A stretch of DNA of 13,533 nt. It comes from Candidatus Cloacimonadota bacterium (GTDB lineage Bacteria > Cloacimonadota > Cloacimonadia > Cloacimonadales > TCS61). Positions 8,104 through 13,533 of this stretch are shown piece after piece. Numbering within the stretch: the first letter of the stretch is position 1; each line of letters starts with the position of its first letter. The notes beneath the pieces were generated by a model. The model saw nothing but the letters and a program-made list of their open reading frames with translations. It did not search any database and was not told the DNA's origin. Location: positions 1-13,533 of the forward strand of contig JAIORR010000114.1 of NCBI GenBank assembly GCA_021108055.1, in the 5' to 3' direction. The position numbers were made by a program, and so were the translations under genes.

Positions 8104-8133
8104 TAAAAAAGGCAAGTTTGATCAACTTGCCTT
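8104..8133 (-). terminator. Rho-independent terminator after the phosphomannomutase gene
   Basis: On the minus strand GGCAAGTT, loop GATCA, AACTTGCC forms a perfect 8-bp stem (8131-8111), extended by two A-T pairs, followed directly by TTTTTT ATTG. It begins 15-17 bases after the phosphomannomutase stop at 8148, the right place and orientation to end the valS-DUF1232-rdgB-phosphomannomutase transcript. It also overlaps the alternative TTG start of the next ORF and argues against that start. Confidence 0.9.
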
Positions 8134-8147
8134 AAAGATATAATTTT

Positions 8148-9500
8148 CTAACTCAATTCTTTTATTCTGTCTTCCACTAATTTTTGAATTTCGTGTAATC
8201 TTTCTTCTGTAATAGCTTCAAAACGAAGAACGAGCACCGGTGTTGTGTTGGAAGCTCTGCACAATCCCCAACCGTCTTTAAATGTTATTCTCATACCATC
8301 CGTATCATTAATCTCGTAACCTTCTTTTACAAATGAATCACGAACTTTTGCCACGATGTTGAATTTGTCGTCATCTGTGCTCTGGATATGAAGTTCCGGT
8401 GTATTGAACATTTTAGGTTGATCTTCCAGGAATCGGCTTACCGGCTTATCTGTCTTACTCATAATTTCTACGAATCTTGCACAAACATAGATAGCATCAT
8501 CAAAACCAAGGTATCTGTCTTTAAGGAAGATATGACCGCTCATTTCTCCACTTACTTTTATGTTCTCTGCCTGCATTTTGCTTTTGATATTCGCATGTCC
8601 TGTTTTGAACATTATGGGAATGCCGCCTTGTTTTTTTATATCATCGAAAAAGTTTATAGAAGATTTCACATCTGCAATCACCTTTTCGCCGGGATTATTT
8701 TTCAGAAAATCACGGGCGATGATATTCAAAATCTGATCACCAAAAAGCATTTTACCATTTTCATCGATTACGCCGATCCTGTCAGCATCGCCATCCAGAC
8801 CAAGTCCAGCTTCAGCATCAGAATTTTTAACCTCTGCAATCAGGTCTGTCATATATTTTTCTACTGTTGGATCTGGATGATGATTTGGAAACCTGCCGTC
8901 CGGTTCACAATAAAGCTCTTTAACTTCACAACCGAGTCTTCGGAGTATTTCCGGAAGATACGGTCCGCCCGAACCATTTCCACCATCTACGACCACTTTA
9001 ACCGGACGATCGAGTTTAATGCCGGCTACAATATAATCCTTGTAGGATTCATGCATTTCATCATTAGTGGAAAGTGTTCCTTCACCAGTTTCGAAATCCT
9101 GCGTCTGAATAAGTTTCAGGATTTCCTGGATATTTTCACCGTAAACGCTTTGAAGTCCTTTGTTCATCTTTATTCCGTTATATTCTGCAGGATTATGGCT
9201 GGCTGTGATCATCACACCACCGTCGGTTTTTAATTTCCAGATAGAATAATAGAGGACCGGAGTTGCCATGATACCTACATCGATAACATCGATACCTGTT
9301 TCCCGCATTCCTTTAATGAACTGATCTTTGAAGCGGGGAGTACTTAATCTTGCATCTCCGCCGATACACGCATTTTTTAGGTTCTTTCTGCGAAGATAAG
9401 TTCCATAACCTTTACCGATAAGGTAAAGCGTTTCGTCCGTGAGGTCTTTATCTACAACTCCACGAATATCATACTGCCTGAAAATCTGTGGATTTACCAT
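8148..9500 (-). CDS. manB: Phosphomannomutase / phosphoglucomutase
   Basis: Alpha-D-phosphohexomutase of 450 residues that interconverts hexose 1- and 6-phosphates (mannose and probably glucose), feeding nucleotide-sugar and surface polysaccharide synthesis. All four family signatures are visible. The phosphoserine loop is TASHNP with S101 as the phospho-acceptor. The Mg2+ loop is DGDADR at 236-241. The sugar-binding loop is GEMSGH at 318-323. The C-terminal phosphate-binding loop is CRASNTTPVLVLRFEA at 414-429. The N-terminus IFRQYDIRG is typical of the AlgC/ManB bifunctional PMM/PGM type, and the length matches (about 450-465). ATG 9500 has AAGGAG seven bases upstream. The gene starts 26 nt after rdgB and ends at a strong intrinsic terminator. 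Specificity for mannose against glucose cannot be settled from sequence; GlmM is less likely because its loop is normally GEQSGH. Confidence 0.93.
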   Translation of the reverse strand: MVNPQIFRQYDIRGVVDKDLTDETLYLIGKGYGTYLRRKNLKNACIGGDARLSTPRFKDQFIKGMRETGIDVIDVGIMATPVLYYSIWKLKTDGGVMITASHNPAEYNGIKMNKGLQSVYGENIQEILKLIQTQDFETGEGTLSTNDEMHESYKDYIVAGIKLDRPVKVVVDGGNGSGGPYLPEILRRLGCEVKELYCEPDGRFPNHHPDPTVEKYMTDLIAEVKNSDAEAGLGLDGDADRIGVIDENGKMLFGDQILNIIARDFLKNNPGEKVIADVKSSINFFDDIKKQGGIPIMFKTGHANIKSKMQAENIKVSGEMSGHIFLKDRYLGFDDAIYVCARFVEIMSKTDKPVSRFLEDQPKMFNTPELHIQSTDDDKFNIVAKVRDSFVKEGYEINDTDGMRITFKDGWGLCRASNTTPVLVLRFEAITEERLHEIQKLVEDRIKELS

Positions 9501-9526
9501 AATTTATCTCCTTTTTTGTATGTAAC

Positions 9527-9544
9527 TCAAAGCTCATGCTTTGA
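9527..9544 (-). other. Perfect small hairpin over the rdgB stop codon
   Basis: TCAAAGC, loop TCAT, GCTTTGA forms a perfect 7-bp stem with a four-base loop (read on either strand) and includes the last codons and TGA of rdgB. On the minus strand it is followed by AGTTACATAC rather than a T-run, so it is not a standard terminator. It could slow 3' exonucleases or ribosomes between rdgB and the phosphomannomutase gene, or be chance. Confidence 0.35.
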
Positions 9545-10144
9545 AACTTTTCGCAAACCGGAGGTATGCGGTACGATCACCGAAATAATATTCCTGAAGG
9601 CTCTACCACGATGACTGATCTTATGCTTTTCAATATCAGTCATTTCTCCAAAAGTTTTACCGGTTATATTTACTTTGAATATTGGATCGTAGCCAAATCC
9701 TCTGATTCCTATTTCTTTAAAAGTAATTTTTCCGTCAACTTTTCCTTTTGCAATTCCTATCAAACCATCCGGTGAAGAAAAAGCAACCACCGTTCTGAAC
9801 TGGGCTGAACGATTTTTTTTATTTTTCATTTCACTCAGCATTTTTTCCCGATTATCTTTGTATGTACAATTTTCTCCGGCAAAACGGGCAGCATAAACTC
9901 CCGGCTTTCCGTCGAGAGCATCCACAAAAAGACCTGTGTCATCTGCCAGAGTTAACATTTTAGAAAAAGCTGCACATTCGGTTGCTTTCTTTATTGCATT
10001 ACCTTCGATCGTATCTCTGTCTTCGATAACATCCGGCATACCAGGAATATCGTATGCGGAAACGATTTCCAGATCAAGGTCTTTTAATATTTCTTTTATT
10101 TCTATGATCTTATCTTTATTGCGGGTTGCAATCAGCAATTTCAT
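9527..10144 (-). CDS. rdgB: RdgB/HAM1-family dITP/XTP pyrophosphatase
   Basis: House-cleaning enzyme that hydrolyses non-canonical purine nucleotides (dITP, XTP, ITP) to monophosphates, keeping them out of DNA and RNA. From ATG 10144 it has 205 residues, usual for the family. It starts MKLLIATRNKDKIIEIKEIL, the substrate-binding N-terminus. LADDTGLFVDAL (about 66-77) holds the catalytic/metal aspartates, PGVYAARFAG follows, then GFGYDPIF (149-156) and SHRGRA (177-182), all HAM1 signatures. The ORF could open seven codons earlier at GTG 10165, but the family N-terminus begins at the ATG. That ATG overlaps the TAA of the upstream DUF1232 gene (TAATG) and lacks its own Shine-Dalgarno, implying translational coupling. 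The C-terminal tail (about 20 residues after ISVIVPH) extends slightly beyond the conserved core. Confidence 0.95.
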   Translation of the reverse strand: MKLLIATRNKDKIIEIKEILKDLDLEIVSAYDIPGMPDVIEDRDTIEGNAIKKATECAAFSKMLTLADDTGLFVDALDGKPGVYAARFAGENCTYKDNREKMLSEMKNKKNRSAQFRTVVAFSSPDGLIGIAKGKVDGKITFKEIGIRGFGYDPIFKVNITGKTFGEMTDIEKHKISHRGRAFRNIISVIVPHTSGLRKVSKHEL

Positions 10145-10710
10145 TATACTATCTTGCTTATCCACATCTTGATCTTTTTCAATATATTCTTATCAAGGAA
10201 TTGTTCTGCTGCCAAAGTGATCTTCTGCAGTAGCTCCAAAACATTCTGCTCTCCGCTCCAGTTATCAAGAAGAACCTGTTTGTCGAGATCATTCAGGATA
10301 ATGTTCAAACCGTATACAACCAGAACAATATCGTCAACATAACCGATAACGGGAATGAAATCCGGGATGATATCGATGGGAGATATCACATAAGCTATGA
10401 TTCCTCCAACCATTAATTTTTGTGAGGAATTCATTCGTTTATCTACTGCCAGCCTGCATAAAAGGATGAAGAAATCCGGTAGAGTGAGAACGTATTCTGT
10501 AAATTTTCCTGCCGAATTGCCTGCTTTATCCTGTGCAAAGCCTACGATCCTTTTTCGTAATTTTTCATAAAACTGCATCTTCCTGTCATTCTCATCAAGA
10601 ACGATCTTTTCTTTGACCTGCTCTTTTTTTTCATTCGGAATTTCTTCTGCTTTAACTTCTTCTACAACTTCGTCGGCTTCTGCCGGTTCGATCTTGATCT
10701 CTTTATTCAT
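10144..10710 (-). CDS. DUF1232 (YkvA-like) small membrane protein with acidic N-terminal tail
   Basis: A 188-residue protein of unknown function. Residues 1 to about 45 are highly charged and Glu/Lys-rich (EPAEADEVVEEVKAEE...), probably disordered. The DUF1232 core lies at about 90-140, with the hallmark IAYVISPIDIIPDFIPVIGYVDDIVLV at 105-131, a hydrophobic stretch that could be membrane-associated. The C-terminus ends with basic residues (KKIKMWISKIV). DUF1232 proteins are widespread and uncharacterised, so no role is assigned. ATG 10710 has GGAG six bases upstream after an A-rich run. The TAA overlaps the rdgB start (TAATG), so the two are likely translationally coupled. The spacer between valS and this gene contains repeat-like sequence but no evident terminator. 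Confidence 0.85.
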   Translation of the reverse strand: MNKEIKIEPAEADEVVEEVKAEEIPNEKKEQVKEKIVLDENDRKMQFYEKLRKRIVGFAQDKAGNSAGKFTEYVLTLPDFFILLCRLAVDKRMNSSQKLMVGGIIAYVISPIDIIPDFIPVIGYVDDIVLVVYGLNIILNDLDKQVLLDNWSGEQNVLELLQKITLAAEQFLDKNILKKIKMWISKIV

Positions 10711-10738
10711 AATAATCTCCTTTTTTAAAAATGGAAAA

Positions 10739-10805
10739 CATAGATTTTCTTTGTGCTCTCCGTGAGCTCTATTTGCCCGGCATATCCGGCAGCTGCCGGA
10801 GAAGA
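10739..10805. repeat. Repeat-like spacer with a 16-bp perfect palindrome
   Basis: The 107-bp spacer between valS and the DUF1232 gene contains a segment reading CTTTGTGCTCTCCGTGAGCTC (10749-10769), which resembles the 'cacagag/cacggag' class of dispersed intergenic repeats. It is followed by GCCCGGCATA and a perfect palindrome TCCGGCAGCTGCCGGA (10785-10800). Its GC content is well above that of the surroundings. No T-run follows the palindrome on the minus strand, so it is not a canonical terminator. Copy number elsewhere is unknown. Confidence 0.5.
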
Positions 10806-10817
10806 CTGGTGGTTAAT

Positions 10818-13160
10818 TTATTTCAAGCCTTTAAGAATCTCTTTTGTTTTATCTAACTTGGTTTTTACTTCTTCAAATTTTTCCTTTTCTTTTTTTATAA
10901 TATTATCCGGAGCCTTAGATAAAAACTTATTATTGGATAGTTTACCTTCTATCTTCTTAAGTTCTTCTTTAAGTTTATTTACCTGCTTTTCTAATTTCTC
11001 TTTTTCCTTCTCGATGTCAATTAATCCTTCCAATGGAAGATAAATTTCGATGTTTTGAACAACAGAAGCAATACTGGATTTTGGTTTTTGCAAATCGACA
11101 GCAATTTCCATTTCAGCGATTTTTGCCAGTTTGGCAAAATAATTTTGATAATCCTTTAAAAGCCGGATCTGATCTTCTGTTGCAACTTTGATGAAAATGG
11201 CAACTTCTTTGCCTGGAGACAGATTTACCTGTTTTCGCAGATTACGGATAGCAGTTATCGCTTCCTGGATAAGTTTCATATCCTTATCTATCTTTCTATT
11301 TATAAAAGATTTATCCTGCTTTGGAAAAGCTGCCAGAACTATCGTTTCCTCATCCATCGGAAAATAGTGTTTTATTCCCTGCCATACCTCTTCCGCAATG
11401 AACGGCATTATCGGTTGAAGTAATTTCATAGATTGTTGTAGAATATCAAGAAGAATGAAAGTTGCCGTCAATTGACCTTGTTTATCTTCTTCATCATAAA
11501 TCCTATCTTTGGAAAGTTCCAGGTACCAACTGCAGAATTCCTTCCAGATAAAATCCATTAGAATATTGGCAGCATCATTAAAACGAAGTGATTCATAATT
11601 CCTTCGTGTCTCTTCGATAATTTCGTTCAACCTGCTGTATATCCATTTATCGGCAAGTTCCAGTTTAAGTTCATCTCTTTTTGGAAGATATTCGATCTTT
11701 TCTGCGTTCATCATAATGAAGCGATAGGCATTCCAGATCTTATTGGCAAAATTCCGTCCTGTTTCCAGGATAGAATTGGAATAATAACTGTCCTGCCCTT
11801 TAGGACTGGCAAAGATAATGCTGAAGCGAAGTGCATCGGCTCCCACGTTCTCAATTATATCCAAAGGATCAGGCGAATTACCCAGAGATTTACTCATTTT
11901 TATACCTTTCTCATCACGAACCATACCGTGCAGAAGAACCGTATCAAAAGGTATTTTACCTTTGAATTCGAGCGTAGCCATTATCATCCTGGCAACCCAA
12001 AGATAGATGATATCCGGTGCTGTTACAAGCAAATTAGTAGGTAAGAAATAATCAAGTTCTTCAGTCTCTTTAGGCCAGCCAAAAGTTGAAAAGGGCCAGA
12101 GCCAACTGCTGAACCAGGTATCCAGAACGTCTTCATCTTGTTTGAATTGATTGTGACCGCATTTGGGACAGGTCGTCGGTTCTTTTTTGGCAACCACGAT
12201 CTCATCGCAATTCTGACAATAGTAAACCGGAATTCTATGTCCCCACCAGATCTGGCGTGAAATGCACCAGTCGCGAACATTCTCCATCCAGTGATAATAA
12301 ACCTTTGTCCATCTGGCAGGTTGAAATTTTACTTTTCCGTTTTTTACTACTTCTATTGCTCTTTTGGCAAGAGGTTTCATTTTAACGAACCATTGATCCG
12401 AAAGATACGGTTCGATTATTGTATCGCAGCGGTAACACTGCCCAACTGCATGTTCATGAGGTTTTATCTCTCCCAGAAGTCCTTTTTCCTTTAATCCTTT
12501 AACGATCTTTTCTCGTGCTTCAAATCTATCGAGACCTGTAAATTCTTTGCCGGCATTTTCATTCATCACACCATGTTCATCGATAACAATAATCTGCTTA
12601 AGATCATGTCGAAGTCCGATCTCATAATCGTTGGGATCGTGAGCCGGAGTAACTTTCACGCAGCCACTGCCAAATTCCATATCCACAAATTCATCTGCAA
12701 TGATGGGAATTTCACTTTCGATAAAAGGAATAATTACTGTTTTCCCGATCAGGTCTTTATATCGTTTATCTTGGGGATTCACAGCTACTGCCGTATCTCC
12801 CAGCATTGTCTCTGGACGAGTTGTTGCCACTGTCACAAATTTTAATGTTTTTGATCCTTCGGCTCCGCTCCCGTCTTCGCCAAGCTTCGACGTGGCAGGC
12901 AGGATGACAGGTTCTTTAAGAGGATATTTGATATCCCACAGGCGACCCACTTTATCTTCATGCTCTACTTCATCATTGGAAAGAGCTGTGTGACAACGCG
13001 GACACCAGTTGATGATTCGTTTCCCCTTGTAGATAAGTCCTTTTTCATACAATTTTACAAAGACTTCTTTAACTGCTTCGGAAAGTCCTTCATCTAAGGT
13101 GAATCTCTGTTTTGTCCAATCGCAGGAACAACCGAGCTGCTTGAGTTGTTCGATTATCAA
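10818..13160 (-). CDS. valS: Valyl-tRNA synthetase, main C-terminal part of a frame-disrupted gene
   Basis: Second reading frame of valS, 780 residues from a TTG at 13160 that is probably not a real start. It holds the rest of the class I enzyme that charges tRNA-Val: the CP1 editing domain (TTRPETMLGDTAVAV about 113-127; GSGCVKVTPAHDPNDYEIG about 164-182), the WMENVRDWCISRQIWWGHRIP segment (291-311), a zinc-ribbon pair (CQNC 315-318, CPKC 331-334), DVLDTWFSS (344-352), KMSKS at 421-425, the anticodon-binding domain, and the C-terminal coiled-coil arm (about 710-780, LEGLIDIEKEKEKLEKQ...). Residues about 84-103 (PVILPATSKLGEDGSGAEGS) are an extra segment made by an in-frame repeat insertion (12853-12908). 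Upstream of TTG 13160 the same frame continues backwards as KRIWKWKEEKGG, canonical ValRS sequence, showing that this is one gene with the piece at 13157-13510. In most bacteria ValRS is essential and single-copy, so the break is either an assembly error or inactivation backed by another copy. Confidence 0.93.
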   Translation of the reverse strand: MIIEQLKQLGCSCDWTKQRFTLDEGLSEAVKEVFVKLYEKGLIYKGKRIINWCPRCHTALSNDEVEHEDKVGRLWDIKYPLKEPVILPATSKLGEDGSGAEGSKTLKFVTVATTRPETMLGDTAVAVNPQDKRYKDLIGKTVIIPFIESEIPIIADEFVDMEFGSGCVKVTPAHDPNDYEIGLRHDLKQIIVIDEHGVMNENAGKEFTGLDRFEAREKIVKGLKEKGLLGEIKPHEHAVGQCYRCDTIIEPYLSDQWFVKMKPLAKRAIEVVKNGKVKFQPARWTKVYYHWMENVRDWCISRQIWWGHRIPVYYCQNCDEIVVAKKEPTTCPKCGHNQFKQDEDVLDTWFSSWLWPFSTFGWPKETEELDYFLPTNLLVTAPDIIYLWVARMIMATLEFKGKIPFDTVLLHGMVRDEKGIKMSKSLGNSPDPLDIIENVGADALRFSIIFASPKGQDSYYSNSILETGRNFANKIWNAYRFIMMNAEKIEYLPKRDELKLELADKWIYSRLNEIIEETRRNYESLRFNDAANILMDFIWKEFCSWYLELSKDRIYDEEDKQGQLTATFILLDILQQSMKLLQPIMPFIAEEVWQGIKHYFPMDEETIVLAAFPKQDKSFINRKIDKDMKLIQEAITAIRNLRKQVNLSPGKEVAIFIKVATEDQIRLLKDYQNYFAKLAKIAEMEIAVDLQKPKSSIASVVQNIEIYLPLEGLIDIEKEKEKLEKQVNKLKEELKKIEGKLSNNKFLSKAPDNIIKKEKEKFEEVKTKLDKTKEILKGLK
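12853..12908 (-). repeat. GC-rich repeat-derived insertion inside valS
   Basis: On the minus strand the segment starts GTCATCCTGCCTGCCACG and ends GCGGAGCCGAAGGATC, with TCGAAGCTTGGCGAAGACGG in the middle. The ends match the widely scattered 'GTCATCCTGAGCG...GAAGGATC' type of intergenic repeat as I remember it. It is much richer in G+C than the flanking valS sequence. It falls between YPLKE and KTLKFVTVATTRPETM, where other ValRS proteins (for example B. subtilis YPLADGSGFIEVATTRPETM) have only a few residues, and it keeps the reading frame, adding about 19-20 residues. Confidence 0.65.
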
Positions 13161-13510
13161 ACCGCCTTTTTCTTCCTTCCATTTCCAGATACGTTTTCAT
13201 GCCTGGTTTTCCCCTCTTTTGCCAGTTCTTTTTCTACCATGTTCTGGGTTGCGATGCCGGCATGATCAACTCCCGGCAGCCATAAGGCGGGAATTCCTGT
13301 CATTCTTTTGTAACGTATCATTACATCCTGAAGTGTGTTATTGAGAACATGACCCATGTGCAGAATATTCGTTACATTCGGAGGAGGTATCAAAACTGTG
13401 AACGGTTTTTTATCTTTATCTATTTTGGGTGTGAAATAGCCTTTTATTATCCAGTGTTTATACCACTTCTTTTCTATTTTTTGTGGTTCGTAATTTTTAT
13501 TTATTTCCAT
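13157..13510 (-). CDS. valS: Valyl-tRNA synthetase, N-terminal fragment (117 residues) before a frameshift
   Basis: First part of valS. ATG 13510 has AAGGA seven bases upstream. The product begins MEINKNYEPQKIEKKWYKHW and contains the class I HIGH-type motif HMGH at 51-54 in PPPNVTNILHMGHVLN, then LWLPGVDHAGIATQN (77-90) and EGKTRH (99-104), all canonical. After H104 the frame reads a non-homologous tail and stops at TGA 13159-13157, overlapping the TTG of the second frame as TTGA. In other ValRS proteins eleven residues separate this histidine from the Trp of WEWKEE/WKWKEE (DLGREKFLEET in B. subtilis). Here only 11 nt separate H104 from the in-frame Trp codon downstream, so about 22 nt are missing and the frame is broken. 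Alone the fragment cannot aminoacylate tRNA. Confidence 0.9.
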   Translation of the reverse strand: MEINKNYEPQKIEKKWYKHWIIKGYFTPKIDKDKKPFTVLIPPPNVTNILHMGHVLNNTLQDVMIRYKRMTGIPALWLPGVDHAGIATQNMVEKELAKEGKTRHENVSGNGRKKKAV

Positions 13511-13533
13511 TTATATATCCTTATTTTAGCCGC

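Noticed and set aside
8388..9233. 281-codon plus-strand ORF opposite the phosphomannomutase gene
   Set aside because: It is antisense to a gene with all family motifs, and its translation (rich in F, I, C, H) shows no domain or start signal. It is a frame shadow.
10753..11043. 96-codon plus-strand ORF overlapping the valS 3' end
   Set aside because: It is antisense to the valS coiled-coil arm and to the repeat spacer, and has the low-complexity F/S composition expected from the reverse of a Lys/Glu-rich gene.
12023..12280. 85-codon minus-strand ORF inside valS in another frame
   Set aside because: It lies wholly within conserved valS sequence and has no family features.
13157..13205. Programmed -1 frameshift joining the two valS frames at the GAAAAAG run near 13170
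   Set aside because: The frame change needed is -1 and an A-rich run is present, but it is G AAA AAG rather than A AAA AAG. The joined product would still lack the conserved segment and carry an out-of-frame stretch, so a deletion explains the data better.
1..13533. CRISPR arrays, tRNA or rRNA genes, transposases
   Set aside because: No regularly spaced direct repeats, tRNA-like cloverleaf with a GTTCRANTC loop, rRNA signature or transposase motif was found on either strand by eye.

Overview
The window looks like a fragment of a low-GC bacterial chromosome. Every convincing gene lies on the minus strand, so transcription runs from the high-coordinate end (valS) to the low-coordinate end (miaB). 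Gene density is high, spacers are short, and many starts carry an AGGAG-type ribosome binding site. The taxon cannot be fixed from the sequence alone. The mix of housekeeping enzymes, PAS-GGDEF proteins, a permease-EIIA fusion and short GC-richer intergenic repeats (cacagat/cacggat type and a GTCATCCTG...GAAGGATC type) would fit a Gram-negative candidate phylum such as Cloacimonadota or another FCB-group lineage. That placement is an inference of low confidence.

Layout in order of transcription. (1) valS, valyl-tRNA synthetase, occupies 13510-10818. It is broken into two reading frames near 13160-13200 by what looks like a deletion of about 22 bases in a conserved segment, and it also carries an in-frame repeat-derived insertion of about 20 residues. 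(2) A repeat-bearing spacer with a 16-bp palindrome follows. (3) A DUF1232 membrane protein gene overlaps rdgB (dITP/XTP pyrophosphatase) through TAATG. (4) A phosphomannomutase/phosphoglucomutase gene comes next and ends at a clear intrinsic terminator at 8104-8133. (5) A class I SAM-dependent methyltransferase follows. (6) metG, methionyl-tRNA synthetase with a C-terminal tRNA-binding domain, starts at TTG behind a good sigma-70-like promoter. (7) Two tandem paralogous PAS-GGDEF diguanylate cyclases follow, the first of them membrane-anchored. (8) An APC-family amino acid permease with a C-terminal PTS EIIA-like domain comes next. (9) A repeat-derived spacer of about 115 bp follows. (10) miaB, the tRNA methylthiotransferase, runs off the left edge.

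Functionally the window combines translation and tRNA genes (valS, metG, miaB), nucleotide-pool cleaning (rdgB), sugar-phosphate metabolism (phosphomannomutase) and a possible sensory/transport group (two c-di-GMP synthases beside a permease with a phosphorylatable-type regulatory domain). No CRISPR array, transposase, tRNA, rRNA or phage gene was seen. The most notable points are the permease-EIIA fusion next to the diguanylate cyclase pair, the disrupted valS with a repeat inside its coding sequence, and the unclear N-terminus of the membrane-bound cyclase.
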